DNA of 64,000 nt, from the NCBI GenBank assembly GCA_026388255.1, contig JAPLKC010000018.1:1-64000 (forward strand), written 5' to 3'. The position numbers were made by a program, and so were the translations under genes. The DNA is from Pseudomonadota bacterium. Lineage in GTDB: Bacteria; Desulfobacterota; Syntrophorhabdia; Syntrophorhabdales; Syntrophorhabdaceae. The stretch's first letter is position 1. Every line of letters starts with the position of its first letter. Shown here piece by piece: positions 33,307 to 42,982 of this stretch. Under the pieces are notes generated by a model. The model was not told the DNA's origin and did not search any database. It worked only from the letters and a program-made list of their open reading frames with translations.

Positions 33307-34622
33307 TTCTGATTACACATCATACCGGCGAACCCCACGGCATCCTGGGTGCTCAAACTGCATGTACATATATGACAACGAATTTGAATATGCCTTCAAT
33401 TGTAGTGGGCATTGAGAGACAATTTTCAAAAGAACTCCTGTTGAAATTTCTTGACGATTATTATGAAGGTAAGGAAAAAATCATTGGATTCTCACATCTT
33501 TGCGGGAGAAAAGACCTTGTGGAATTAATCGGTGCTGTGAAAGAAAGGAGCTTTTTCACTATACTCGGGGGCCCGCAGGCTGAAAAGGATTATTACGGGG
33601 AGATAGATTCAGTAAACTACACAACGAGATTCAAGGGGCTGCATAAGGAAATAGACCTTGCAATTCAAGGTCCTGTTGACTACCTTAAGCAGGAGGATTT
33701 CCATTCAAAAACCGGTTGTCTCAGCTTCCCATGGGGAAAGAATATTGCCCTTAATGTTGACTGGGCAAACATGTATACCTTTACGGATGCACTGAAAAGA
33801 CTCGAAGTAAAAACAGCACAGGTGTTGAATTCAATCGGTTGCCCATATGCAAAGAAGAAAAACACGGTGAGTTTACCGCTACCGGATACTATCAAAGAAA
33901 GATCATTATTCATTGATGTTGAGTCTTACGGCTGTATATTTTGCGACGTAGCAAGGGATAAAGGCTTTCACGGGCGCATTGACAGGGACATGGTATTGGC
34001 CCAAATAAAGGCATTACCCGAAGAAAACGGGAGAAAAATCCCTTTTGAGATTATAGACGAGTATCCGATTAACTCTTTGAAGCAGATAATTGATGATGCT
34101 GCCGGGGCAGACATTGAACTTTCCCGAATTGACCTTGTATGTAGAATTGATGATATAAACGCACACAAAGAACTTCTTGCTGATATTTTAAAAACTGCAA
34201 AAGAAAGGCAGCTAACAATCATGTTTTCGTCTATAGGCTTTGAGTCCTTTAATGACAAGATTCTCCGATTTCTTAATAAGGGGATAACGGTCGATGATAT
34301 TGTAAAGTGCGTCGGGATTCTGCGGCAATTAAAAGACAGATTCGGTGATTCCTTACTTTACAGAAGTGATGAAGGCGCAAATCATGGTTTTATTCATCCA
34401 ACCCCATGGGACGACAGCGAAACAATATCTGAAAACAATATGAACATTTTAATGTATCGCCTTTTTGACGATATATTACCGACCCATAGCGTCCCGCTGA
34501 TAATTCACCACTCTTCTTACCTTGGCGATTGGATAAGACAGATTGAATCCGAGTTAAATGTAGCATTTAAAAGAGATGGTTCATGGATTGAGTGGTGGAG
34601 TTCACCGGTATCTAATGCTTAA
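33303..34622 (+). CDS. Radical-SAM/B12-binding-like protein with reduced cysteine motif
   Basis: 439 residues. Residues 1-130 look like a Rossmann-type B12-binding fold (SIVVGIERQFSKELLLKFL, IIGFSHLCGRK, FTILGGPQA). Residues about 200-400 resemble a radical SAM barrel (SYGCIFCD; FSSIGFESFNDKILRFLNKG). The expected CxxxCxxC is reduced to Cys211-x2-Cys214, with Glu where the first Cys should be; another GCPY occurs at 179. The start overlaps the iclR-type stop (ATGA), so they are translationally coupled. Role unknown; possibly a degenerate Fe-S sensor or enzyme tied to the AOR operon. Confidence 0.65.
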   Translation: MILITHHTGEPHGILGAQTACTYMTTNLNMPSIVVGIERQFSKELLLKFLDDYYEGKEKIIGFSHLCGRKDLVELIGAVKERSFFTILGGPQAEKDYYGEIDSVNYTTRFKGLHKEIDLAIQGPVDYLKQEDFHSKTGCLSFPWGKNIALNVDWANMYTFTDALKRLEVKTAQVLNSIGCPYAKKKNTVSLPLPDTIKERSLFIDVESYGCIFCDVARDKGFHGRIDRDMVLAQIKALPEENGRKIPFEIIDEYPINSLKQIIDDAAGADIELSRIDLVCRIDDINAHKELLADILKTAKERQLTIMFSSIGFESFNDKILRFLNKGITVDDIVKCVGILRQLKDRFGDSLLYRSDEGANHGFIHPTPWDDSETISENNMNILMYRLFDDILPTHSVPLIIHHSSYLGDWIRQIESELNVAFKRDGSWIEWWSSPVSNA

Positions 34623-34625
34623 TTA

Positions 34626-34735
34626 TACCAATTTGCCTTCAATCATATGACTTCGTTAACTCGTCGTCGCACTCCTCTATTTCAGGAACACCCGTAAACG
34701 GGTACCCGGTCGTCCCCTCCACCGGCGAAGCCGTC
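34626..34735. mobile_element. Palindromic mini-element copy 2, truncated
   Basis: Begins TACCAATTTGCCTTCAATCA directly after the stop of the preceding gene and matches copy 1 for about 50 bases (GTTAACTCGTCGTCGCACTCCTC). It then carries AGGAACACCCG...CGGGTACC, the same internal hairpin as copy 1 but in the opposite orientation. The right terminal repeat is missing; the end given is approximate. Confidence 0.65.
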
Positions 34736-34834
34736 GTAGCAGAACCGCAAAATGTCAAGCATCTTTTTTACAATAAAACCTTTTATGATTTTTGCCGTAT
34801 AGTAAGCCCCGGGGATTTTTTAGATTGAAAAGAT

Positions 34835-34910
34835 CCCCTCCCCAAATGTTGCCCTCTACTTTTTTACGGGGGGGAGTAGGTAGAGGGCGTGGTAGGATAA
34901 TGGGGAGGGG
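34835..34910 (-). terminator. Large imperfect inverted repeat after the receiver gene
   Basis: CCCCTCCCC...CCCTCTAC (34835-34859) is complementary to GTAGAGGG...GGGGAGGGG (34880-34910), with a T-run in the loop. It lies just past the stop of the minus-strand receiver gene and probably ends that transcript. Confidence 0.45.
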
Positions 34911-34918
34911 TATTATGT

Positions 34919-35308
34919 TTATATATCATATTTCCTTCCATTCCTTGGAAATAATATTTCCAATACAGGAAGAAGCTCTGTTTGCAACATTCTTTTTGGC
35001 ACGTATGCATCCGCACCCGACGCTTCAGCATCTCTCCGGTGCACCTCATCTTCGTGTATAGTCAGCATTACAATCCTTGCATCATCATTATACGATTTTA
35101 TCTGTCGTACTGCTTCAATTCCGTTCATATTCGGCAGTCCAATATCCATAATAATTATATCATGTAAATCTTTTTTTACAATAGAAACCGCTTCTTCGCC
35201 ACTCCCTGCTTCTCTAACCAGAATATGCGGGAACTCAGATTCCAGCCAGTTTCTTAAAGACTTACGAACAGCTATATGATCTTCAACAATCAATATTTTA
35301 TCTGACAT
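34919..35308 (-). CDS. Stand-alone response-regulator receiver domain
   Basis: 129 residues, only a receiver domain: KILIVEDHIAV with the acidic pair, phospho-acceptor Asp in IIIMDIGLPNMNGIEAV, Thr in VMLTIHEDE, and Lys in YVPKRML. It is most like NarL-type receivers but has no output domain. It lies 89 bases after the LuxR-type regulator on the same strand and may compete for or relay phosphate from the same PAS kinase. Confidence 0.85.
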   Translation of the reverse strand: MSDKILIVEDHIAVRKSLRNWLESEFPHILVREAGSGEEAVSIVKKDLHDIIIMDIGLPNMNGIEAVRQIKSYNDDARIVMLTIHEDEVHRRDAEASGADAYVPKRMLQTELLPVLEILFPRNGRKYDI

Positions 35309-35397
35309 AACTATCTGTTGATATATCTATCGCAGTATTTCCTCAGATTGTCTGTCAGGAAAGTTTGATATTTGTTGTCAGGAAAGTTTGATAAACT

Positions 35398-36048
35398 TTA
35401 AAGCAAGGTTAGGCCGTGCAGAATGGCAAATTTTACAAGACTTGGGAGATCATTAATGCCAAGTTTATGCATTAAACGACTCCGATAGGTTTCAATTGTC
35501 TTTGGAGAAACGAAAAGGATGCCGGCAATTTCCGCATTTGTTTTTCCATCGGCAAGCAACTGGAGTATTTCCCTCTCACGTTGGCTCAGACGTGCAAGAG
35601 GGCTTTTTAATTCGTCTACCTGGCGATGTTTTACGTACTCATCTATTACTATACCTGAGATCTTTTCACTTAGATACCGCTTGCCCATATAGACGGAACG
35701 CGCTGCATTAATCACCTCCGAGCCTGCCGATTCTTTCAGTATATAACCGGATGCGCCTGCATGGAGGCCTTGAAATATATGCTCTGGAGTGGAATACATT
35801 GAAAGAATAACTATCTTTGTAGATGGACACAGTTCAAGAATTTTTCTCGTTGCTTCAATTCCATTCAACTCAGGCATGAAAATGTCCATAATTACCACAT
35901 CAGGACTGAGTTTTGCGATTTTACGCACTGCATCACGTCCGTTTGCAGCATCACCAACCACTTTTATATCAGGCTGCGTTTCGAGGAGCAGTTTAAGACC
36001 GTCACGAACAACAGAATGATCATCAACAAGAAAGACTGTAATATTCAC
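35398..36048 (-). CDS. NarL/FixJ-type response regulator
   Basis: 216 residues. Receiver with VFLVDDHSVVRDGLKLLL, Asp in VVIMDIFMPELNGIEAT, and SGYILKES, then a LuxR-type helix-turn-helix (LSQREREILQLLADGKTNAE, FVSPKTIETYRSRLMHKLGI). The start overlaps the kinase stop (ATGA-type overlap, 36045-36048), so the two form a two-component pair. Target genes unknown. Confidence 0.92.
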   Translation of the reverse strand: MNITVFLVDDHSVVRDGLKLLLETQPDIKVVGDAANGRDAVRKIAKLSPDVVIMDIFMPELNGIEATRKILELCPSTKIVILSMYSTPEHIFQGLHAGASGYILKESAGSEVINAARSVYMGKRYLSEKISGIVIDEYVKHRQVDELKSPLARLSQREREILQLLADGKTNAEIAGILFVSPKTIETYRSRLMHKLGINDLPSLVKFAILHGLTLL

Positions 36049-37916
36049 CTTATTATCTCAATTACTACCATTGTCCCCTTGCCGGGGGCGGATTCGATGT
36101 GCAGGTGTCCGCCTATCGTTTCAGCGCGCTCGGTCATAATCATTAATCCCCAACCGCGGTAGGCGTTTCTCCTGCCAGATACTATGAGGCGATGATAGTC
36201 AAATCCAATACCGTTGTCTTTTATTATTAGCTTTACCGTCCTGTTTCTTTCTTCTATCCTGACCGCTATTTTTGTTGCCTTAGCATGTTTTGCCGTGTTG
36301 GTCAATGCTTCCTGAAAAATATGAAACATTGCCTGTTCAATACGTCTTTCGAGTCTGGGCTCCGGCTCCAGCCCCTGAACTATTACCTGAATGCCGGTTC
36401 TTCCAGCATATTGTTCTCCGTACCACTTCAGCGCCACAACGAGACCATAATCATCAAGTACAGGCGTCCTGAGCTCTGCCATCAAGTCACGGACACACTC
36501 AGCCGTTTGACCAACGAGCGCTATCGAATCATCTATATGAGACTTGATCGATTCTTTTACTTCATCGGGAAGTTTAGATTTTATTATATTAAGGTTTATG
36601 CCTATGGCGGTCAGGTTCTGTCCGAGTTTATCATGCAGCTCCTGTGCAAGTCTCTGTCTTTTGTCCTCTTCGGTTTCTGCCAGCTTTGCAGCAAGGGACT
36701 TAAGCTTTTCCTGTGATTTTTTTAACCGCTTTTCTGCTTGCTTTCGCACCGTAATATCTTCCACGATACCTTCATAATAAAGCACTTTACCATCTGTATC
36801 CCGAACAGCGCAAACATTCATAGAAACCCAGATTTTTTTCTTATCCTTTCTATAGAGCTGCATTTCAAATCCCTGCGCAACACCCTGCCCTTCAACCTGT
36901 TTCCTCCATCTTTTCCGGTCATCAGGGTTCGGATAAATCTTCAAGCTGATATCGGCGATGTCTTGTATCATATCTTCCGGACTTTCATAGGCATGTATCC
37001 TCGCCAGGGACGGATTGACATTCAATAAACGTCCTTCAGGCGTGCTTTGGAAGATACCGACCATAGCATTTTCGTAGATATTCCGGTATTTTTCTTCTGC
37101 CTCTTTTAGTGCCTTCTCGTGCTTATTCTGTTCGGTAACGTCTCTGAAGATTCCCTGAACTATAATTTTATCCGAGAATCTGATTACACTCCCTGTTATA
37201 TCTACCGGGACCGTATCCCCGTTTTTTCTCAATATTATACCATTACAGAACAGCCCCGACCCTTGCCGGACTATTTCCTCGAAACACTTAAGTGTCCTTT
37301 CGATTTCTTCCTTCGGGTGTATACGGCCGATATGCAGACCTAAGAGTTCATTCTTTGAATAGCCGGTAAGTTTCTCTGCCTGTCTATTTACTTCAAGCAC
37401 ATTGCCGTGAATATCAACAAGCACCATGGCATCGCTTGCGCCTTCTACCAGTGCGCGATATTTTTCTTCCGACTCTGTCAACAACCTTTCCATCTTCTTA
37501 CGCTCGGTAATATTGCTCATAATGCAATGAGTTTGGCTGAAGCTACCTTCGTTGTCGTATTCTATTTTTCCATCAAACGATACGATTATTATCGAACCGT
37601 CTTTCTTTACCATTTCTAATTCTATACCGTGGATCTCACCTGATTTTTTGTAGAGGCTAAAACCCTTCATAAAGCTTTCCACATATTCCGGGGTAAGAAA
37701 ATCGCCAAGCCAGCGCCCCAGGATTTCGCCTCGTGAATATTCCATTATATTGAGCCACTCCTGATTAACGTCAACGATATAACCGTCTGCATTCAACGAC
37801 TGATACCCCAGAGGGATCTGCTCAACGAGAAGTCTAAACCTTTTTTCACCATTGTAAAAAGAATCGGCATTTTTGTATTTTTTATCTTGTTTTTTGAGAC
37901 GGTCTTTATTCTCCAT
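36045..37916 (-). CDS. PAS-containing histidine kinase, NarX/DesK (HisKA_3) type
   Basis: 623 residues, no membrane segment, so cytoplasmic. Three PAS domains (about 20-145, 148-270 and 272-395; e.g. LLVEQIPLGYQSLNADGYIV, YRALVEGASDAMVLVDIHGN, YRNIYENAMVGIFQSTPEGR), a coiled coil, a HisKA_3 dimerisation helix with the phospho-accepting His in LAQELHDKLGQNLTAIGI, and a C-terminal HATPase (IIKDNGIGFDY, GWGLMIMTERAETIGGHLHI). ATG 37916 overlaps the trmI end by 11 bases; the longer frame lies wholly inside trmI. The signal is unknown. Confidence 0.9.
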   Translation of the reverse strand: MENKDRLKKQDKKYKNADSFYNGEKRFRLLVEQIPLGYQSLNADGYIVDVNQEWLNIMEYSRGEILGRWLGDFLTPEYVESFMKGFSLYKKSGEIHGIELEMVKKDGSIIIVSFDGKIEYDNEGSFSQTHCIMSNITERKKMERLLTESEEKYRALVEGASDAMVLVDIHGNVLEVNRQAEKLTGYSKNELLGLHIGRIHPKEEIERTLKCFEEIVRQGSGLFCNGIILRKNGDTVPVDITGSVIRFSDKIIVQGIFRDVTEQNKHEKALKEAEEKYRNIYENAMVGIFQSTPEGRLLNVNPSLARIHAYESPEDMIQDIADISLKIYPNPDDRKRWRKQVEGQGVAQGFEMQLYRKDKKKIWVSMNVCAVRDTDGKVLYYEGIVEDITVRKQAEKRLKKSQEKLKSLAAKLAETEEDKRQRLAQELHDKLGQNLTAIGINLNIIKSKLPDEVKESIKSHIDDSIALVGQTAECVRDLMAELRTPVLDDYGLVVALKWYGEQYAGRTGIQVIVQGLEPEPRLERRIEQAMFHIFQEALTNTAKHAKATKIAVRIEERNRTVKLIIKDNGIGFDYHRLIVSGRRNAYRGWGLMIMTERAETIGGHLHIESAPGKGTMVVIEIIR

Positions 37917-38682
37917 AACAGGCACTGTCTGCAATATCTTCAATTTTTCTTGCAAATACAAGGTAACCGGTATGGGCAACCATCCTGTCAACAGGTCTGA
38001 CCCTCTCGGCAACAGTCTTGTATCTCCGCAGCATAATTTCCAGCACTTCAATATCCCCAAAACGTTTGTTCAGTTCTTTTAAGATGTCTGTTATCTGATT
38101 TGCAGTTGGCACTATCATCCCGAGCAACCCGCTGCCTTTTAAAAGCTCACTTGCTTTATCGAAGTACATCCAGGGTTCTCTCACATCAATGAATGCAGCA
38201 TCAAAACCGCCATCCTCATACTCCACAACATCGCCGCAGTAAAGCCTTGTATTATCCCATTTGGCAAAACGTTCAATGTTTTTTTTCGCATTCTTATAAT
38301 GCCTCTCTTCTTTCTCAAATGAAACAACCGAGCCCCCGGGTCCAACAACACACGAAAATATAAATGTAAGAGCGCCACTGCCGGTGCCAATCTCTAACAT
38401 CCTGGAGCCATGCATCAGTCCTAACCTCAAGCAGATAAATGCCGCATCCTTAGGAAAAACTATTTGAGTCTCCCTTTTTATACCGTACATTACGATATCT
38501 TCCATCGTAGGCTCGTAAATCTCATATTGACCGTATCGTATTCCAAATGGCATACCTGCCAGATCTGCAAAATTTATCATGCCGCCTTTTCCATGAAAAG
38601 ATTTATCCATTTGCAACTTTTTCAAATATCTTTTATCTTTATATATAATCAAAATTAAGTCGTTTTCAGCTATTGTCTTCAT
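37906..38682 (-). CDS. trmI: tRNA (adenine-N1)-methyltransferase, TrmI type
   Basis: 258 residues. Makes m1A58 in the T-loop of tRNA using SAM. Features: IYEPTMEDIVMYGIKRETQI, the SAM-binding motif [47 protein letters not shown]. The start at 38682 has GGTGAG ahead; 38709 is possible. A stretch PKDAAFICLRLGLMHGSRML matches the family, where PKDA is typical. It heads a transcript leading into the two-component genes, an unexpected partnership. Confidence 0.88.
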   Translation of the reverse strand: MKTIAENDLILIIYKDKRYLKKLQMDKSFHGKGGMINFADLAGMPFGIRYGQYEIYEPTMEDIVMYGIKRETQIVFPKDAAFICLRLGLMHGSRMLEIGTGSGALTFIFSCVVGPGGSVVSFEKEERHYKNAKKNIERFAKWDNTRLYCGDVVEYEDGGFDAAFIDVREPWMYFDKASELLKGSGLLGMIVPTANQITDILKELNKRFGDIEVLEIMLRRYKTVAERVRPVDRMVAHTGYLVFARKIEDIADSACYGE

Positions 38683-38709
38683 GCTCACCCATTTTCCGGT
38701 TACACGCAT

Positions 38710-39063
38710 AAACCTTTACAAGGCAACCGTTTTTATTGTTAATCTATAATAAACCATGTAACTTGTAAATAAAATTACATTTTTGTTATATCCATGGCCA
38801 TTGACATGACTTACGCCTGCCTGTCAGAAGACAGATAGCCTTTCCTCCAAACAGTTTGATTGGAACGCCAGCGCGGGTACCAGGGATGCTGTGCTCATTT
38901 TAAATGCCACGGGCTTGTGCCCACGGACATTCATAGAGTTTATAAACGCTATCTGCTAAAATCGTAAACTCTGGGGTGTGGACAAATTTAGCTTTAAAAT
39001 ATCTTACTCATTTGATATAAACATTTAGATATAAACATTTAGATACGGAGAGGGAGGATAATT
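38710..39063. other. Divergent intergenic region without a gene
   Basis: Between divergent trmI and proC. It contains a short hairpin GGGC-TTGT-GCCC near 38910, a wider inverted repeat GAGTTTA...TAAACTC (38936-38970 region), and a 14-bp tandem duplication at 39014-39041. No coding signal seen. Confidence 0.5.
39014..39041. repeat. 14-bp tandem duplication before proC
   Basis: GATATAAACATTTA occurs twice head to tail, ending about 22 bases before the proC start codon, next to its ribosome-binding site GAGGGAGG. Confidence 0.7.
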
Positions 39064-39864
39064 ATGGATAAAATTGGAATCATAGGACTTGGCAACATGG
39101 GAGAAGCTATTGTAAAAACTCTTTTAAAAAGCGGTGCTAAAAAAGAATCGGTACTATGTTTTGAGATAAAGCCGGAAAGGGCAATGTTTATAGAAGACAG
39201 ATATAAAGTAAAATTTATTGGCAGCGTCGAAGAGCTGATAAAAAAAGTAAAGTATATCATTCTATCAATAAAACCACAGGATTCTAAAAAGCTGTTAAAT
39301 GACATCGCCCCTCTTATTGATGATAAAAAAATCATCATATCCATTATGGCCGGCATTACCCTTTCGAATTTGTTGTCGGCCATAGGTAAACCGATAAAAG
39401 CAATCAGAATGATGCCTAATATTTGTGTGAAAGTAGGGGAAGGCGCAATCGGCATTGCGCCAGGACCTGATATCAAGAAGGACGAACTGGAAGCAGTTAA
39501 AACCATCATTTTGCCTATGGGGAAAACAGTAGAAGTAGGGGAAGAACTGATGGATGCCATTACCGCCCTTGGGGGAAGCGGGCCTGCTTTTTTCCTGCTT
39601 TTCCTTGAAGCCATGATTGATGCAGGTGTAAAAATGGGTATTGCAAGGGATAAATCAAAGACCATATGTACCCAGGTAGTTAAGGGCACCTTAAAGATGC
39701 TGGAAGAGGAAGGGATTCACCCTACCCTGATGAAAGAGATGATCACATCTCCTGCCGGAACTACCATATCCGGCCTTGCAATTTTGGAGGAAAGCGCTTT
39801 TAAGGGAAACATCATGAAAGCAGTTGAAATATCCACGAAAAGGGCAAAAGAACTTTCATTATGA
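39064..39864 (+). CDS. proC: Pyrroline-5-carboxylate reductase
   Basis: 266 residues, family length. Last step of proline synthesis, NAD(P)H-dependent. N-terminal Rossmann motif IGIIGLGNMGEAIVKTLL; SIKPQDSKKLLNDIAP; IRMMPNICVKVGEGAIGI; and the C-terminal signature LGGSGPAFFLLFLEAMIDAG with TSPAGTTISGLAILEE. GGGAGG before ATG. The stop overlaps the pcm start by four bases, so the genes are translationally coupled. Confidence 0.95.
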   Translation: MDKIGIIGLGNMGEAIVKTLLKSGAKKESVLCFEIKPERAMFIEDRYKVKFIGSVEELIKKVKYIILSIKPQDSKKLLNDIAPLIDDKKIIISIMAGITLSNLLSAIGKPIKAIRMMPNICVKVGEGAIGIAPGPDIKKDELEAVKTIILPMGKTVEVGEELMDAITALGGSGPAFFLLFLEAMIDAGVKMGIARDKSKTICTQVVKGTLKMLEEEGIHPTLMKEMITSPAGTTISGLAILEESAFKGNIMKAVEISTKRAKELSL

Positions 39865-40514
39865 TATTGAATGAATATGCCAGTAAAAGACAACAGATGG
39901 TGGATTCACAGATAGTGCCGAGAGGGATAAAGGATATCAGGATTATAAATGCCATGAAAAAGGTCCCTCGACACCTCTTCCTTGATGAAGCACTGCGGTC
40001 TCAGGCATATGAAGATTATCCATCCCCTATTGGAGAAAAGCAGACAATCTCCCAGCCCTATATTGTAGCCTTGATGACAGAATTACTCCAATTAAAAGGC
40101 AATGAAAAGATCCTCGAAATAGGTACGGGATCGGGATATCAAACAGCCGTGCTTGCCGAACTTGTTGATCAGATATATTCAATCGAAAGAATCCCGACAT
40201 TAGCAAAAAGGTCAAGAAAACTACTTGATGAGCTAAAATATACAAACATAGTAATAACAATAGACGACGGCACACTCGGATGGAGAGAACACAGTCCTTA
40301 TGATGGAATTATTGTCACTGCGGCAGCACCTTACATGCCAAAGACTCTTCTCGGGCAATTAAAAACAGGTTGTAAACTTGTTATCCCTATAGGCGAAGAA
40401 TATATACAGGATTTAATAGTCTACACTAAAGAAGATAATGACGAGTACAGCAAGGAAAGCTATGGGGGATGCAGGTTTGTGAAACTTATCGGTAATCAGG
40501 GTTGGGAAAGTTGA
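39861..40514 (+). CDS. pcm: Protein-L-isoaspartate O-methyltransferase
   Basis: 217 residues. Repairs isoaspartyl residues in aged proteins with SAM. Diagnostic: [78 protein letters not shown] and DDGTLGW. It sits between proC and an RpoS-like sigma factor; pcm near rpoS is a known proteobacterial neighbourhood (surE-pcm-nlpD-rpoS), though surE and nlpD are absent here. Confidence 0.95.
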   Translation: MILNEYASKRQQMVDSQIVPRGIKDIRIINAMKKVPRHLFLDEALRSQAYEDYPSPIGEKQTISQPYIVALMTELLQLKGNEKILEIGTGSGYQTAVLAELVDQIYSIERIPTLAKRSRKLLDELKYTNIVITIDDGTLGWREHSPYDGIIVTAAAPYMPKTLLGQLKTGCKLVIPIGEEYIQDLIVYTKEDNDEYSKESYGGCRFVKLIGNQGWES

Positions 40515-41377
40515 TAGAAGAAAAACCACAGGCAAAGTCCTCGGAATACGAAGAATTTCAGGTTGAAAAGCTCTATATGAAAGAGCTGAGGAAACTTCCT
40601 GTTATGTCGGCAGCAGAGGAAATAACATATGCAGAACAAATGACGAATGGAGACCTTGAAGCAAAGAAAAGACTTGTAGAGGCCAATTTGAGACTTGTTG
40701 TAAAGATATCAAGGAGGTATGTAAACCAGGGCTTATCGAACCTTGACCTTATCGAGGAGGGAAACATCGGTTTGATAAAGGCTGTAGAAAAGTTTGATCT
40801 GTTAAGAAAATGCAGGTTTTCCACATATGCAACATGGTGGATAAAACAATCAATAGAGAGGGCGATAGCAAATTTCTCAAGAACCATCCGTCTGCCTATA
40901 CATATTTCCTCAAGGATTTATAAAATTTCAAGGATAGTGAACGATTATATGGACAAGGAGGGGAGAGAGCCCACACCTGAAGACATATCACGTGAAACGG
41001 GATTCCCCATTGATTTTGTAAATAATTTGTTCTCCATGATAATAAAAACATGCTCACTTGAAACTATTATTGATGAGGACGGCAAGCTCAGGCTCGAAGA
41101 TATTTTACCGGATACCCTGTACGAAGAACCTTTAGCAGCCCTTGAACAGGCAAAAAGGGTCGAAGAGGTTGCTTCATGGGTTGACGCATTAAATAATGAT
41201 GAAAAAAAGGTAATTATATTAAGGTATGGCCTTGACGGAGAGGAACCCAAGACCCTCGAATCCATTGGTAAGATCTCTGGGGTTACAAGGGAAAGAATCA
41301 GACAGATAGAGCAAAAGGCATTAATCAAACTACGCAAAACCGCTAAGAGAAAGAATATTGAAAGAGATAATATCTGA
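40511..41377 (+). CDS. rpoS: RNA polymerase sigma factor, RpoS-like group 2
   Basis: About 288 residues. Region 1.2/2: [76 protein letters not shown] (promoter -10 recognition); region 3: [13 protein letters not shown] and [14 protein letters not shown]; region 4: [19 protein letters not shown] and [20 protein letters not shown] (-35 recognition). No long region 1.1, so not the primary sigma. The TTG at 40511 overlaps the pcm stop (TTGA) with GGGAAAG ahead; TTG 40502 is an alternative. Position after pcm supports RpoS. Confidence 0.85.
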   Translation: MIEEKPQAKSSEYEEFQVEKLYMKELRKLPVMSAAEEITYAEQMTNGDLEAKKRLVEANLRLVVKISRRYVNQGLSNLDLIEEGNIGLIKAVEKFDLLRKCRFSTYATWWIKQSIERAIANFSRTIRLPIHISSRIYKISRIVNDYMDKEGREPTPEDISRETGFPIDFVNNLFSMIIKTCSLETIIDEDGKLRLEDILPDTLYEEPLAALEQAKRVEEVASWVDALNNDEKKVIILRYGLDGEEPKTLESIGKISGVTRERIRQIEQKALIKLRKTAKRKNIERDNI

Positions 41378-42890
41378 TCAGGACGCTTTAAATAATTCTA
41401 CAACCGATATAATAAGAAAAGGTTCAATAATTACCATAATTACATTAATAAGCAGGCCTCTCGGTTATGTAAGAGAGGCAATCCAGGCGTATCTCTTCGG
41501 CGCTACGCTGTTGGTTGACGCATTTGTTGTGGCTTTTAACTTTCCTGAATTAATTCAAACCCTTTTCTTTTCTGGTGCAACAAGTGCCTTCCTTATACCT
41601 GTATGCACAAAATACATGAAAAATGATGAAGAATACTCCAATATATATGCAACATTTATAAATCTTACTATAATTATTACACTTTTTTTATCAACAATAT
41701 TCTTTATTTTCAGTAGCGAGATCATCCAATTAATAGCGCCGGGATTTGATGCTGAATCAAAAAGGATTACAAGAATCTTATTCATCATTATGATACCCGT
41801 TATCGCTCTTCACGCAATTCTGTCGGTTATAAAGGCGTTTCTTAACGCAAAGGAGCATTTTGCAGCACCGGAGATGTCGGGGATCATGTGGAACATCATC
41901 TTTATACTTGCTGCAATTATTTTCAGTAAAAAGTTTGGTATATACAGCCTCGCCGTAGGGGTTACTCTCGGCTCTGTCTCCCAGATTATTGTACAATTTC
42001 CATATTTAAGAAAATTCAATATCAGATACAGGATTGCACTTTCCCTGAACCACCCGTCTATTACAGAGGCAAGGAGACTTTTTACAGGCGCCCTTATTGC
42101 CACATCAATCGTACCTATTAATAGCTTTGTTGGTAGAATCATAGCTTCTTATCTTCCTCATGGAGAGGTAGCTTCCCTGTCTTATGCTTTTAGAATCTTC
42201 ATCCTCCCTTTCAGCCTTTTCGCTGTCCCTGTTTATACGGTAATGTTTTCAAAGATTTCAAAACTGTACCATGAAAAAGACATGGGGGGCATCTATTCGC
42301 ACATTGACAGCTCCTTCATCCTCTTGTGTATAACCCTGATTCCCTCTACAATACTGTTGTGCTCCACAGGGGATTCAATCATAAAGATACTTTACGAACG
42401 CGGTGCTTTTACCTCAAAAGAAACGTTAATGACCAGCAGGGCTCTTTTCGGTTATGGAATAGGGATACTCTTTTATGCACTTTCACTCTCCCTTGTAAGA
42501 GTATTCAATGCCTTACATGATATGAAAACGCCCGCAGTTATAGGCATCACCTCAATTGTTATTAATGCAATACTTGCTGCCCTGTTGATGAAACAATTTA
42601 AAAATCTTGGCATCGCTCTTGCCACGTCCATTGTTTCGCTTTACAATTTTTCAGTTCTCTATATTTTTTTAAAGAAAAAAATTAAATACAGAATGACGAG
42701 AAACACCTTCCGGCAGATAACTAAATCCTTGCTGTCCGGAATTATACTGCTATTATCGATTTTTGCGGTGAAATGCATATGGCAGGACAGGGCATATCTG
42801 ACATTATCCTTGAGTGTTGTCCTGACGATTGTCACCTATTACGTTTTTTTTAGAGATTACTACCTGATGCTTATTCGCAGAAAGATATAA
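41358..42890 (+). CDS. murJ: Lipid II flippase MurJ/MviN
   Basis: 510 residues with about 14 membrane helices. Moves lipid II across the inner membrane for peptidoglycan synthesis. Family marks: [70 protein letters not shown], and [20 protein letters not shown]. It starts with TTG 41358 inside the end of the sigma gene, so it is probably translationally coupled; no better start lies downstream before the conserved N-terminus. Confidence 0.92.
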   Translation: MKEIISDQDALNNSTTDIIRKGSIITIITLISRPLGYVREAIQAYLFGATLLVDAFVVAFNFPELIQTLFFSGATSAFLIPVCTKYMKNDEEYSNIYATFINLTIIITLFLSTIFFIFSSEIIQLIAPGFDAESKRITRILFIIMIPVIALHAILSVIKAFLNAKEHFAAPEMSGIMWNIIFILAAIIFSKKFGIYSLAVGVTLGSVSQIIVQFPYLRKFNIRYRIALSLNHPSITEARRLFTGALIATSIVPINSFVGRIIASYLPHGEVASLSYAFRIFILPFSLFAVPVYTVMFSKISKLYHEKDMGGIYSHIDSSFILLCITLIPSTILLCSTGDSIIKILYERGAFTSKETLMTSRALFGYGIGILFYALSLSLVRVFNALHDMKTPAVIGITSIVINAILAALLMKQFKNLGIALATSIVSLYNFSVLYIFLKKKIKYRMTRNTFRQITKSLLSGIILLLSIFAVKCIWQDRAYLTLSLSVVLTIVTYYVFFRDYYLMLIRRKI

Positions 42891-42982
42891 TAAATTAATA
42901 TTTATTTAGATAGTAAAATGATATAATTATCTATATTTTTATTTTGTATAATCATATTTTATTATTAGGGGAAAATAGTGTA

